Source: JBBQVS01 sp964250805 (GTDB taxonomy: Bacteria > Chloroflexota > Ktedonobacteria > Ktedonobacterales > Ktedonobacteraceae). From it: 64,000 bases of DNA. Of the stretch, positions 50,986 through 60,137 are shown piece by piece. The notes below the pieces were generated by a model. The model had not been told where the DNA came from, searched no databases, and was given only the letters and a program-made list of their open reading frames with translations. Position 1 is the first letter of the stretch. Every line of letters starts with the position of its first letter. The stretch spans positions 1-64,000 of the forward strand of contig CAXUHG010000012.1 in assembly GCA_964250805.1 (NCBI GenBank), in the 5' to 3' direction. The translations under genes were made by a program, and so were the position numbers.

Positions 50986-53433
50986 ATGGCAATCGAAACT
51001 TCAAATACGCAGCTAGCTCATCCCAGCAGCGTTAGCATCTCGAAAGAGGATGTACGCAAGGCTCACAGTGCGGAACTCGACGCCATCGCACGCTATCGAC
51101 GCGTCACTAATTATCTGGTCGCAGCACAGATTTATTTACGCGACAATGTACTGCTCGATGACCCCCTGCAACCAGAGCACATTAAAGATCGCTTGCTGGG
51201 ACATTGGGGCACAAGTCCAGGTATCAACCTCGTCTATGCGCACCTGAACCGCCTGATTAAGAGCAATGACCTCGACATGTTTCTTGTGACAGGGCCAGGA
51301 CATGGCGCACCTGCCAACCTCGCAAACCTGTATCTTGAAGGTACGCTGCACGACTACTACCCAGAACTCACCTTTGATAAAAAAGGTCTCCATGATTTCG
51401 TGCGTCGCTTCTCCTGGCCTGGCGGCTTCCCCAGCCATCTCTACCCCGGCGTCCCCGGCACCATTCACGAGGGCGGCGAGCTAGGGTATGCGCTGGCAAC
51501 GGCCTTTGGAGCGGCAATGGATAATCCCGACCTGATCGTGGCATGTATCGTCGGTGATGGCGAGTCGGAGACAGGACCAACCGCAACGGCATGGCACTGT
51601 CACAAGTTTATTCATCCTGCACAATCTGGCGCGGTCTTGCCAGTGCTACATCTCAACGGCTATAAGATATCAAACCCGACGCTCTACGGCACTATGAGCA
51701 ATGAGCAGTTGTTGTACCTGTTCACGGGCTATGGCTATCAAGTAACAATTGTTGAGGGCGATGAGAATAGCGACCTTGATGCGCAACTGTATGGTGCTAT
51801 GGATTGGGCTTACTCATTGATACGTGACATTCAGCACGCGGCACGCTCTGGTCAACCCATTGAGGAACCACGCTGGCCTCTCATCATTATGCGTACTCCG
51901 AAGGGTATGACGGGCATTAAGGAGATGGATGGCGAGCCGATTGAAGGCTCGTACCGTTCACATCAGGTGCCAGTCGAGGATGTGAAAACCAACCCTGCGC
52001 ATATGCAATTGCTGATAAATTGGCTTCAATCGTACAACATCCACGAATTGTTTAACGAGGACGGTAGCCCGAAAGCGGAGATACTAGAGCTACCACCAAA
52101 GGGCGACCGACGCATAGGCAGCAATCCACATACCTTCGGTGGGCGTCTCACACGCGACCTCGACCTGCCGCCAATCGAGGATTTCGCGGTCACAGTCGAT
52201 GAAGGCGTGGCGAATAAACACGGTATAGCAAACGTCAGTAGTATGGAGCAGGTAGCGCAATATCTACGTGAGGTAATTCGGCGTAATCCGAATCAGTTTC
52301 GTATGTTCAGTCCCGATGAACTACAATCGAACAAGCTTGGTGCAGTCCTTGACATCAAGCCGCGTGAGTACGAATGGCCTGTGCCACCTCATAACGAGAA
52401 AGTTGCCGCCGAGGGTGGACAGGTCATCGAGGTGCTGAGCGAACATGACTGCGAGGCATGGTTGCAAGGTTACATTCTCACGGGGAGGCATGGGCTGTTC
52501 CCATCCTACGAGGCGTTTCTGAACATCATTGTGTCGATGATGGACCAGTTCGCCAAGTTCCTCAAACTGTCGATGGAAATTCCCTGGCGTCTGCCCGTTC
52601 CTTCGCTCAACTACCTTGAAACCTCAACGCTATGGCGACAAGAGCATAACGGCTTCTCACACCAGAATCCCGACTTTATCAACTCCGTCCTGAACAAAAA
52701 GGCCGCCGTCTCTCGTGTCTATCTGCCGCCCGACGCCAACTGCCTCATTAGCACGATGGATCACTGTCTCCACAGCAAGAATTACGTCAACTTAATAATC
52801 GGGAACAAGCAGCGTATGCCACAGTGGTTGTCGATGGAGGACGCCATCGCGCATTGTCGCGCAGGTGCCTCGATCTGGTCGTGGGCAAGTACCGATAATG
52901 GTATCAGTCCTGATGTGGTGCTAGTTGGTATCGGCGATAACCCGACGCTAGAAGTGATGGCGGCGCGGCAAATCCTGCGCGATGAGATGCCCGAAATGCG
53001 CGTGCGTGTCGTGAACGTGACAGATTTGATGGTACTTGAGAAAGAGACTGTCCATCCACATGGCCTCGATCAGCAGATGTTTGATGCCCTCTTTACTGCC
53101 GACCGACCTGTTATCGTCAACTTCCACGGCTATCCATCCGCAGTAGAGCAGTTGCTCTATGGGCGTACCGATACAGGCCGCTTCCAGATCAACGGCTACC
53201 AGGAAGAGGGGACGACAACGACGCCATTCGACATGAATGTGCGTAATCGTACTGACCGTTATCATCTCGTGATGCAGGCCATCCGTGCCGCAGCAGCCTA
53301 TAACCCACAGGTAGAGGCACGTGCCAGCGAGCGCGTGAGCCACTACGAATACGTGCTGGCGGACCACCACCGCTACATTCTGGCACACGGCTCGGACCCC
53401 GAAGCGATTGTTGATTGGAAATGGCAGAACTGA
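50986..53433 (+). CDS. xfp: Xylulose-5-phosphate/fructose-6-phosphate phosphoketolase
   Basis: 815-residue thiamine-diphosphate enzyme that splits xylulose 5-phosphate or fructose 6-phosphate with phosphate to give acetyl-phosphate plus glyceraldehyde 3-phosphate or erythrose 4-phosphate. Family blocks are GPGHGAPANLANLYLEG, GELGYALATAFGAAMDNP, the TPP-binding GDGESETGPTATAWH, HLNGYKISNPTLYG and GIGDNPTLEVMAARQIL. Length is normal. ATG 50986 has AAGAGA upstream. It is followed by a hairpin and then ackA, which together complete the route from sugar phosphate to acetate and ATP. Confidence 0.97.
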   Translation: MAIETSNTQLAHPSSVSISKEDVRKAHSAELDAIARYRRVTNYLVAAQIYLRDNVLLDDPLQPEHIKDRLLGHWGTSPGINLVYAHLNRLIKSNDLDMFLVTGPGHGAPANLANLYLEGTLHDYYPELTFDKKGLHDFVRRFSWPGGFPSHLYPGVPGTIHEGGELGYALATAFGAAMDNPDLIVACIVGDGESETGPTATAWHCHKFIHPAQSGAVLPVLHLNGYKISNPTLYGTMSNEQLLYLFTGYGYQVTIVEGDENSDLDAQLYGAMDWAYSLIRDIQHAARSGQPIEEPRWPLIIMRTPKGMTGIKEMDGEPIEGSYRSHQVPVEDVKTNPAHMQLLINWLQSYNIHELFNEDGSPKAEILELPPKGDRRIGSNPHTFGGRLTRDLDLPPIEDFAVTVDEGVANKHGIANVSSMEQVAQYLREVIRRNPNQFRMFSPDELQSNKLGAVLDIKPREYEWPVPPHNEKVAAEGGQVIEVLSEHDCEAWLQGYILTGRHGLFPSYEAFLNIIVSMMDQFAKFLKLSMEIPWRLPVPSLNYLETSTLWRQEHNGFSHQNPDFINSVLNKKAAVSRVYLPPDANCLISTMDHCLHSKNYVNLIIGNKQRMPQWLSMEDAIAHCRAGASIWSWASTDNGISPDVVLVGIGDNPTLEVMAARQILRDEMPEMRVRVVNVTDLMVLEKETVHPHGLDQQMFDALFTADRPVIVNFHGYPSAVEQLLYGRTDTGRFQINGYQEEGTTTTPFDMNVRNRTDRYHLVMQAIRAAAAYNPQVEARASERVSHYEYVLADHHRYILAHGSDPEAIVDWKWQN

Positions 53434-53436
53434 AAA

Positions 53437-53491
53437 TATACAATACACGGCAGGAGGCATCTGTTGGATGCCTCCTGCCGTGTATTGTATA
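53437..53491. terminator. Perfect hairpin between xfp and ackA
   Basis: 25-base perfect arms (TATACAATACACGGCAGGAG, GCATC) around TGTTG, beginning four bases after the xfp stop and ending 27 bases before ackA. It has no U-tract directly after it. It may attenuate or protect between the two cistrons. Confidence 0.9.
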
Positions 53492-53517
53492 GTAAATATT
53501 TTTGGAGGATTGAGGCT

Positions 53518-54735
53518 ATGAAAATACTTGTGCTGAACGCTGGTTCGAGCAGCCAGAAGAGCCGTTTGTACGATATTGACGAGACACTGCCAGCCACCGC
53601 CCCTAAACCATTGTGGGCGGCTGACGCGGAGACGAAGGACAAGGGGTCGGCGCAACTTGAGATTACAACCGCAGATGGGAAGAAGGTGCAACAAGAGGTG
53701 TCGGCAGACTCGCGTCCAGCGGTGGTGGAGCAGATGCTCAAGACGATTTGGAGCGGCGAAACGAAAGTTCTCGATGGCCCCGAAGCCGTAGACATGGTGG
53801 GACATCGCGTTGTGCATGGCGGACCAGACTATCGAGAGAGCGTTAGAATTACGCAGGCGGTGAAGGACGATATTTCTAAATATGCCTCATATGCACCCTT
53901 GCATAATCCTGTGAATCTTGAAGGCATCGAAGGCGTCGAGCATATGCTAGGCAACAAAGTGCAGCAGGTCGCGGTCTTCGATACCGCCTTCCACAAGACG
54001 CTCCCGATGGAGACAGTGGTCTACCCTGGCCCCTATGAGTGGTATGAGCAGGGCATTCGTCGCTATGGCTTTCACGGTATCAGCCACCAATACTGCACTC
54101 AGCGCATCGGTCAAATTCTACAGGAGGATGAGTCACAACTCCGTATCGTCAACTGTCATATGGGCAATGGCTGTTCGTTAACGGCTATACGAAATGGCGA
54201 GAGCTTCGATACGACAATGGGCTTTACACCACTTGAGGGCGTGATGATGGGAAGCCGCTCTGGTACTATTGACCCCAGTATCCTAATATATTTGCAACGC
54301 GAAAAGGGTTATAATGCTGATCAGTTCGATCAGATATTGAACAAAGAATCGGGACTTCAGGGCATCTCTGGTATCTCCAACGATGTGCGCCAACTACGTA
54401 AGGCTCTCGACGCCGGCAATACACGCGCCAAGCTCGCGCTCGACATGTACGCCTATCGGCTACGCTACTTCATTGGCGCGATGATTGCCGTCCTTGGTGG
54501 CATCGACGTGTTGTCGTTCACAGGTGGCGTTGGCGAACACGACGACGTGCTACGCGCTAACGTGTGCAATGGACTAGCCTTCCTTGATATTCGATTGGAT
54601 GAGGCAAAAAACAAACAATCGCCCGCCGACGCGCAAATCTCCACCGATGACTCGAATGTGCGTGTTCTCATTGTGCATACTGAGGAAGACTGGGAAATTG
54701 CGAAGGAATGCTGGAAGGTGGCGAGGAAGAGATAA
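53518..54735 (+). CDS. ackA: Acetate kinase
   Basis: 405-residue ASKHA-fold kinase that converts acetyl-phosphate and ADP to acetate and ATP. Start MKILVLNAGSSSQKSRLYD, then VGHRVVHGGPDYRESV, FDTAFHKTLP, RRYGFHGISHQY, HMGNGCSLTAIRNGES, TMGFTPLEGVMMGSRSG and FTGGVGEHDDVLR. The GSSS is followed by QKSRLYD where most have LKF(R/K), a small change. ATG 53518 has TTGGAGGAT upstream; an ATG at 53464 inside the hairpin loop is rejected. Coupled with xfp. Confidence 0.97.
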   Translation: MKILVLNAGSSSQKSRLYDIDETLPATAPKPLWAADAETKDKGSAQLEITTADGKKVQQEVSADSRPAVVEQMLKTIWSGETKVLDGPEAVDMVGHRVVHGGPDYRESVRITQAVKDDISKYASYAPLHNPVNLEGIEGVEHMLGNKVQQVAVFDTAFHKTLPMETVVYPGPYEWYEQGIRRYGFHGISHQYCTQRIGQILQEDESQLRIVNCHMGNGCSLTAIRNGESFDTTMGFTPLEGVMMGSRSGTIDPSILIYLQREKGYNADQFDQILNKESGLQGISGISNDVRQLRKALDAGNTRAKLALDMYAYRLRYFIGAMIAVLGGIDVLSFTGGVGEHDDVLRANVCNGLAFLDIRLDEAKNKQSPADAQISTDDSNVRVLIVHTEEDWEIAKECWKVARKR

Positions 54736-54814
54736 TTAAGTTGCCATCTCATGCAATCCGTTGTACAGTGTCATAGGTAACGGTGGGTATATTCATAAAG
54801 TTGAGGATACTACA

Positions 54815-56191
54815 TTGAGCGGAGAGTTTACGGCACCTCATGGACGGCCTCAAACGCTACTTGTGCTGGGCGCAGGACCAAAGGCTATGGCTATCGCAGC
54901 GAAACGCGCGATGCTGGCGAAGATGGGGTATGACGTGCCGCGTGTTGTGATTGTTGATCGCCAGGGAATAGCAGCACACTGGACTGGAAAGTTTGGCTTT
55001 ACCGATGGTAAACAGGTTCTCGGTACGCGCCCAGAGAAAGACATTGGCTTTCCCTACGCTTCGACCTGCTGGGATGGAGAACTAAACCGCAAGGTCAACA
55101 AAGAAATGCTTCTCCTCTCCTGGCATAGCTATTTGATCGACAGCGGTGGTCGTTACTCCGATTGGGTTGATCGTGGTCGCGCTCGCCCTACGCATGGTGA
55201 ATGGTCGCGCTACATTCAATGGGTCGCATCCAGAATAGAGCCAGAGGTACATACCGCCGAGGTGCGCAGCATCAGTAGCACAAAAAACCATCAACACTGG
55301 CAACTCTCCTGTATGCCCACAGGTGGCAATACTCCCTTCACACTTGAAGGTGACGGGCTGGTTGTTACTGGTCCCGGCATCGCCCTGACCATTCCTGGTC
55401 AACCGGAGAATTCTCCGCGTATTCTGGATGGTGGCTCGTTCTGGACACGAGTTGAAGAGTTCGAGTTGTTGCGTCCGACGCTCAAGAAGCCTCTCAATAT
55501 TGGTATTGTTGGCATTGGTGAAACCGCCGCCGCGATTATCCTGGCATTGCTCGATGCCTTGAGGGAACAAGCCTTTATTGAGGTCATCAGCCCCTATGGA
55601 GTACTTTACTCGCGTGACGAGGGTTTCGAGGAAAACAAACTTTTCTCCGACCCCGACGGACGCTCGGCAAGCCTCTATGGAAATCATCATCACGCCGCTA
55701 ACTGGCTGCTTTTGAGCGAGCAGGATCGACGTGAATTTGTACGGCGCACAGATCGTGGGGTCTTCTCGTTGCATGCGATGGATGAGATCAATCGCGCCGA
55801 AAACGTGCGCTCGGTTGGGGGTACAGCACAGAGAATTATCGCGGGCGATGATAGTGTGGGAGTCGATATCAAGTACGGCGACACCCTGCAACGCGATGAG
55901 TACGATTATGTGATTGTCGCGCGTGGCTTCGATCCGCTCTGGTTCACCACTCTGCTGGATACGCACACTCATGAACGGTTGGCAACGATGTCGGAGTCGA
56001 TAGATCGACGCATCATAGAGGCGTCTATCGGTGAGGACCTTGCGATACGCAACTTCGCGCCACGTCTGCATTTACCCATGCTTGCGGGCGTCTCACAAGG
56101 TCCAGGTTTCCCAAATCTGAGTTGTCTCGGCTTGCTCTCTGACCGCATCCTGACTTCGTACTACGCTAGACAATCTGAAGAGGAGACGTAA
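54815..56191 (+). CDS. MbtG-like lysine N6-monooxygenase
   Basis: 458-residue flavin N-hydroxylase resembling mycobacterial MbtG, which hydroxylates the lysine side-chain of mycobactin. The FAD site is LLVLGAGPKAMAIAAKRAML; other conserved runs are GTRPEKDIGFPY, GRYSDWVDRGRARPTHGEWS, IGIVGIGETAAAIILALLD (NADPH site), DEGFEENKLFSDP and GPGFPNLSCLGLLSDRIL. No siderophore synthetase or transporter gene is nearby, so this is an orphan copy; a different amine substrate is possible. Start is uncertain: TTG 54815 has GAGG eight bases upstream, TTG 54761 is also open. No ATG fits. Confidence 0.88.
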   Translation: MSGEFTAPHGRPQTLLVLGAGPKAMAIAAKRAMLAKMGYDVPRVVIVDRQGIAAHWTGKFGFTDGKQVLGTRPEKDIGFPYASTCWDGELNRKVNKEMLLLSWHSYLIDSGGRYSDWVDRGRARPTHGEWSRYIQWVASRIEPEVHTAEVRSISSTKNHQHWQLSCMPTGGNTPFTLEGDGLVVTGPGIALTIPGQPENSPRILDGGSFWTRVEEFELLRPTLKKPLNIGIVGIGETAAAIILALLDALREQAFIEVISPYGVLYSRDEGFEENKLFSDPDGRSASLYGNHHHAANWLLLSEQDRREFVRRTDRGVFSLHAMDEINRAENVRSVGGTAQRIIAGDDSVGVDIKYGDTLQRDEYDYVIVARGFDPLWFTTLLDTHTHERLATMSESIDRRIIEASIGEDLAIRNFAPRLHLPMLAGVSQGPGFPNLSCLGLLSDRILTSYYARQSEEET

Positions 56192-56215
56192 TAGAGAAAA
56201 GGCTGAGCGTATATA

Positions 56216-56277
56216 GTGATGATGAAAATCGACCAATGCACCTCTGCAGAGGTGCATTGGTCAGTTTTCATCATCAC
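56216..56277. terminator. 62-base zero-spacer palindrome
   Basis: 31-base arms (56216-56246, 56247-56277) match except for an internal two-base mismatch, centre CTGCAG. It lies between convergent genes ending at 56191 and 56286, a likely bidirectional terminator. Confidence 0.9.
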
Positions 56278-56285
56278 ATCTTGTC

Positions 56286-56936
56286 CTACCATGTATCCCA
56301 GTGCGTCACGGTCTCCAATGGTTCGCGTTTGGCGGGTTTGAAGTCGATGCCAAGCGTGTAAGCAACGGGCAAAAGCGAGGTTTGGGTAATCTTCTCGTAA
56401 GGGATGCCCAGGATGTCGGCGGTCTCTTTTTCGTAGACAAGGTGTAGGGTTGTCCAGGCGGAGCCGAGACCTCGCGCACGAGCGGCGAGCATGAAGCTCC
56501 ATGCAGCAGGCAGAATTGACCCCCATGAGCCAGCCTGTCCTTCCAGTGGCAATTTCTCGATGCGCCCTGCGATACAGGGAATGACAAAGACCGGAACCTC
56601 GTGAAAATGCTCGGCGAGATAATCGGATGAATCTACTACACGCTTCATCGTCTGCACACGCGGCGAGTCCGTTGGTAGTTTGCTCACGGGCGACGGCGTG
56701 TTGCGATAGGCAGCAAACGATTTACGATAGAGTTCGGCAATCGCAAAACGCTTCTGCGCATCGGTCACAACTACAAAGTGCCAACGCTGGCTATTGCTGC
56801 CCGTTGGTGCCTGTAGCGCGATTTCCAGGCACTCACGAATCAACTCCGGCTCCACAGGTCGCGTCAGGTCGAGGCGTTTGCGTACCGAGCGCGTCGTCGT
56901 CAACAATTCATCAAGGGTCAAATCTAATAGAGGCAT
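56286..56936 (-). CDS. Nitroreductase-family flavoprotein
   Basis: 216-residue FMN-dependent nitroreductase. SVRKRLDLTRP (FMN phosphate binding Arg), ALQAPTGSNSQRWHFVVVTD, PAAWSFMLAARARGLGSAWTT (split PAAWSFMLAA, RARGLGSAWTT) and PVAYTLGIDFKPAKRE are present. Reduces quinones, nitroaromatics or similar; the physiological substrate is not indicated. ATG 56936 is the clear start. It converges with the MbtG-like gene across a palindrome. Confidence 0.93.
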   Translation of the reverse strand: MPLLDLTLDELLTTTRSVRKRLDLTRPVEPELIRECLEIALQAPTGSNSQRWHFVVVTDAQKRFAIAELYRKSFAAYRNTPSPVSKLPTDSPRVQTMKRVVDSSDYLAEHFHEVPVFVIPCIAGRIEKLPLEGQAGSWGSILPAAWSFMLAARARGLGSAWTTLHLVYEKETADILGIPYEKITQTSLLPVAYTLGIDFKPAKREPLETVTHWDTW

Positions 56937-57040
56937 GGTCTATTCTCCTAAAAATATCGTAGCAGGGAAACACGTCAAGACAGTGATATTGTACCTCTAC
57001 AACTCAAATAACTACAAACTTCTAGGAATATTCAAGATCG

Positions 57041-58582
57041 TTACAATGGTAGGAGTATGTAGAAGGTAGAGCCAGCTCCTTGTGTACTCTCTGCCCAGAC
57101 GCGACCACCATGATGAAAGATATGTTCATGCACCAAGTAGAGGCCAATGCCTAGTCCACTGATCGAGCGATCTATATGCTTAGCTCGGTAGAACCGCTCA
57201 AAGATATGGGGAAGTTCATCAGCGGCGATGCCAATGCCCTCATCCTTGACCCAGAGTAATACCTCTTCGGGCGAATCTGAGGAGTGACGTATTCCCACCT
57301 CAATGTTGCTATTCACGGCACTGTATTTCGCGGCATTATTCACCAGATTATCTAGCACCTGCATAATACTATGTTCATCTATACACACCATAAGTCTCTC
57401 ATCCGCTTGAACGCCATCAAGTGTCAGATGAAGAGAATGCATTTTGTGTGTCACCTTCTGGATTTCTACTACTTTCTCAACCAGAGCAAGCAGGTTATGA
57501 GGTAGCAACTCTAGCTCCAGACTGGCGTTCTCTAAACGAGAAATGTCTAGCATGCCCTCAATCAAGCGTGTCATGTGTTGACTTTGCATAGCAATATCAC
57601 CGATTGCACGCAGGCAACGCGGATTGTCTAAGCTCTTTCCTTGTGAAATGTGGAGTTGTAAGATTTCAGCCAGCCCTTGAATACTGGTAATAGGCGTGCG
57701 TAACTCATGGCTTGCCGTAGAGAGAAACTGATTTTTCTGTTGCTCGATGCTTTTCCGCTTACTGATGTCACGAAAAACGCTAACAGCCCCAGTGATAGTA
57801 CCTTGTTCATCATAGAGAGGGGTAGCAGTGGTAAGCACAAACATAGTGCTTCCATCGGGTTTCTTAATAAACGTTTCCAGACTCTCAACGTCCTCTCCAC
57901 GCACTGCGCGAGCTAATGGAAAATCCTCTGGTGAAATAGGTTGCCCGTTTAGATAAAACGCTGAATGAAGAAGCGGGACAGAATCGAGAGGAGTGTCCTC
58001 CTGTGGTATCGAAGAATCGCCCAAAAGTTTTTCGGCGGTACAGTTCGTATAATTGACATGTCCATCGGCGTCCGCTAACATAACGCCTGCGGGAAGTTGA
58101 TCAAGAATAGTGTGGAGACGAACACGTTGCGCCTCCACATCGCGCGTAGCCTGTTCAGCCTTTTGTCTTGCTAAAACATAAGAGGTGACATTATTCTGCG
58201 TCATAAGCAGTTGTACTACCTGTCCCTGTTCATCAAAGATGGGATCGAGTACCCAACTCCAGTAGGACGGACTATTTTCCTGATCTTGAAGAGGGACATA
58301 CCGTTCCTCTACGCTATAAGGTGTACCCGTTTCGACGACGTGATGGAAGATAGCGAGAACATCTTGAGCTTCTTGCTCAGAAATCCATGTCGGAACACAA
58401 TCTGTAACAGGATGTCCAATAGCTCGTCCTTGTCTCCACTCAGGATTCATAAACGTCTCATAATGATCGTTAACAGCTAGAAGACGAAAGTCGTGAACAT
58501 CAAAGAGAGCAACTCCAACCGGCATATGCTTAAAGATAGACGTTGTGTAGGTATAGAAGTTTGTAGCATCCTTGCTATTCAT
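57041..58582 (-). CDS. PAS-domain sensor histidine kinase
   Basis: 513 residues, cytoplasmic (no membrane segment). Two PAS domains (about 10-135 and 150-275), then HisKA with H292 in FLSTASHELRTPITSIQGL and a HATPase with LVNNAAKYSAVNSN (N box), VKDEGIGIAADELPHIFERF (G1) and GLGIGLYLVHEHIFHHGG (G2). It should autophosphorylate on H292 in response to a soluble or small-molecule cue. The partner regulator is not adjacent; the FIST gene diverges from it. ATG 58582 is the start. Confidence 0.95.
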   Translation of the reverse strand: MNSKDATNFYTYTTSIFKHMPVGVALFDVHDFRLLAVNDHYETFMNPEWRQGRAIGHPVTDCVPTWISEQEAQDVLAIFHHVVETGTPYSVEERYVPLQDQENSPSYWSWVLDPIFDEQGQVVQLLMTQNNVTSYVLARQKAEQATRDVEAQRVRLHTILDQLPAGVMLADADGHVNYTNCTAEKLLGDSSIPQEDTPLDSVPLLHSAFYLNGQPISPEDFPLARAVRGEDVESLETFIKKPDGSTMFVLTTATPLYDEQGTITGAVSVFRDISKRKSIEQQKNQFLSTASHELRTPITSIQGLAEILQLHISQGKSLDNPRCLRAIGDIAMQSQHMTRLIEGMLDISRLENASLELELLPHNLLALVEKVVEIQKVTHKMHSLHLTLDGVQADERLMVCIDEHSIMQVLDNLVNNAAKYSAVNSNIEVGIRHSSDSPEEVLLWVKDEGIGIAADELPHIFERFYRAKHIDRSISGLGIGLYLVHEHIFHHGGRVWAESTQGAGSTFYILLPL

Positions 58583-58775
58583 CTCATCTTTCCTTCCGAT
58601 ATTTCATACTGCTTTTCTGTAACATAGTAACACAAAAGATGACAAAATGACTCGACGCTTCTAGTTGAAGGAAAAGAAAACAAACGTGGCACTATTCAAG
58701 CAACCAGTATTATACTATAAACGCATTTGGGGTTGTTACACAATAAAACGCATAAAAATCTCTTCTCATTCATTC

Positions 58776-58810
58776 AATACTATGGTAGTATATGTTATAG
58801 CCATAGTATT
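58776..58810. promoter_or_regulatory. Inverted repeat in kinase-FIST divergent region
   Basis: AATACTATGG and CCATAGTATT flank a 15-base AT-rich spacer. It lies between the divergent kinase and FIST genes, 104 bases before the FIST start; an operator is possible. The 331-base region shows no gene. Confidence 0.4.
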
Positions 58811-58913
58811 TGGTACGCGATGTTCTGTTTACAGGGAAAAACTGTCTAACCTCTTTGCTGTAAAAGGAAAATGTAGACGTAGGTTGATTGACGATAGGAG
58901 AAGGGATACATCT

Positions 58914-60077
58914 ATGACTGAATCTGCTGTTGTGTACACAGACCATACTGATAGCAATGACGCTGGTAGGGTACTTGGCATGCAAATTGCCGAGGCAATA
59001 CATGGTTCCCCGGATGTGGTAATACTGTTTGCGGCACCAACTTACGATCAAGTTACGCTTCTCGAAACTCTCAAAAGAACCTGTCGCCCATCTTTGCTTG
59101 TGGGATGTTCCTCGGCTGGTGAGTTTACCAATCGTGTGCGAGGTGAAGGCATGGTAAGTGCCGTTGCCCTTCGTTCAGAAGAAATGCTCTTTTCACTTGG
59201 AGTTGGGCGCGAGGTGAGCAAGGACCGCAATGAGGCGGCAAAATCGTTGGTCTCTGCGTTTCGCGGCACTCATTCTCATGACTTCAAGTATTCTTCGGCG
59301 ATTGTGCTGGTCGATGCGCTAGCGGGTCACACCGATGATCTCATAGAGCAAATGACTCTTCTCACTCAAGGGTCTTATCAATTCCTCGGTGGTGGTGCAG
59401 GTGATAATGCACAATTTAGCTCCACGCCCGTTTTTTATGGCACCGAAGTACTCTCTGATGCGGTGGTTGCGCTCGAAATTCTCTCGAACAAGCCCGTTGG
59501 CATTGGGGCACAGCACGGGTGGCGACCTGCAAGTGCGAGTATGCTCGTGACAGAGGCAAAAGATATGCGCCTGGATAGCATTGACGGCAAGCCAGCGGTT
59601 AAAGCCTTTCAAGCGCATGCAGAGGCGACGGGGCAAGCATTCAATATAGACGACCCTCTACCCTTCTTCCTGCACAACGTCATTGGTATAGATGTAGGCG
59701 GAGGCTACAAGCTACGTGTGCCGCTCGCCGTTGTCGAAAACGGCTCTATTCTCTGCGCGGCAGAGGTGCCAGAACGCTCAACTATACACATCATGCATAC
59801 CACTTTAGAGGCGGCGGTAGAGGCGGCGACGCGAGCAACAAATTCTGCCCTACGAAAGCTGTACGGCGGTAAACCAGCCATAACTCTGTTTTTCGATTGT
59901 GTTGCCACTCGTCTCAGGATGGGCAGAGATTTCGGATTTGAACTCGATTCCGTCAAAAACGCGCTCTCCTCAACGCCCTTTGCTGGCTGTAATACGCATG
60001 GGCAAATCGCGCGCGCCGAAGGACAGTTCAGCGGTTTCCACAACTGTAACGCTGTTGTGTGCGTCATCCCTCAATAG
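58914..60077 (+). CDS. FIST-domain sensory protein
   Basis: 387 residues consisting of FIST N and FIST C domains, thought to sense small ligands such as amino acids in signal transduction. FIST N: SPDVVILFAAPTYDQVTLLE, SLLVGCSSAGEF, FLGGGAGDN; FIST C from about residue 220 to the end (AVKAFQAHAEAT onward) with the terminal FAGCNTHGQIARAEGQFSGFHN (split FAGCNTHGQIARAE, FHNCNAVVC). No kinase or cyclase domain attached. ATG 58914 has AAGGGAT upstream; upstream open frame to 58665 lies in the AT-rich leader and is rejected. Divergent from the PAS kinase, a pairing often seen between FIST and kinases. Confidence 0.92.
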   Translation: MTESAVVYTDHTDSNDAGRVLGMQIAEAIHGSPDVVILFAAPTYDQVTLLETLKRTCRPSLLVGCSSAGEFTNRVRGEGMVSAVALRSEEMLFSLGVGREVSKDRNEAAKSLVSAFRGTHSHDFKYSSAIVLVDALAGHTDDLIEQMTLLTQGSYQFLGGGAGDNAQFSSTPVFYGTEVLSDAVVALEILSNKPVGIGAQHGWRPASASMLVTEAKDMRLDSIDGKPAVKAFQAHAEATGQAFNIDDPLPFFLHNVIGIDVGGGYKLRVPLAVVENGSILCAAEVPERSTIHIMHTTLEAAVEAATRATNSALRKLYGGKPAITLFFDCVATRLRMGRDFGFELDSVKNALSSTPFAGCNTHGQIARAEGQFSGFHNCNAVVCVIPQ

Positions 60078-60083
60078 CAATAA

Positions 60084-60129
60084 ATATTGTGTAGAAACTT
60101 TTCTAATGCGAAAAGTTTCTACACAATAT
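60084..60129. terminator. Hairpin between FIST and hydroxyacid dehydrogenase genes
   Basis: 20-base perfect arms (60084-60103 and 60110-60129) around TAATGC, between two convergent stops (60077 and 60138). Likely bidirectional terminator. Confidence 0.9.
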
Positions 60130-60137
60130 CACCTATT

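Noticed and set aside
52948..53817. Long minus-strand frame opposite xfp and ackA
   Set aside because: Antisense shadow of two well-identified genes; crosses the intergenic hairpin.
55082..56071. 329-codon frame opposite the MbtG-like gene
   Set aside because: Antisense shadow; the plus strand carries the recognisable flavoprotein motifs.
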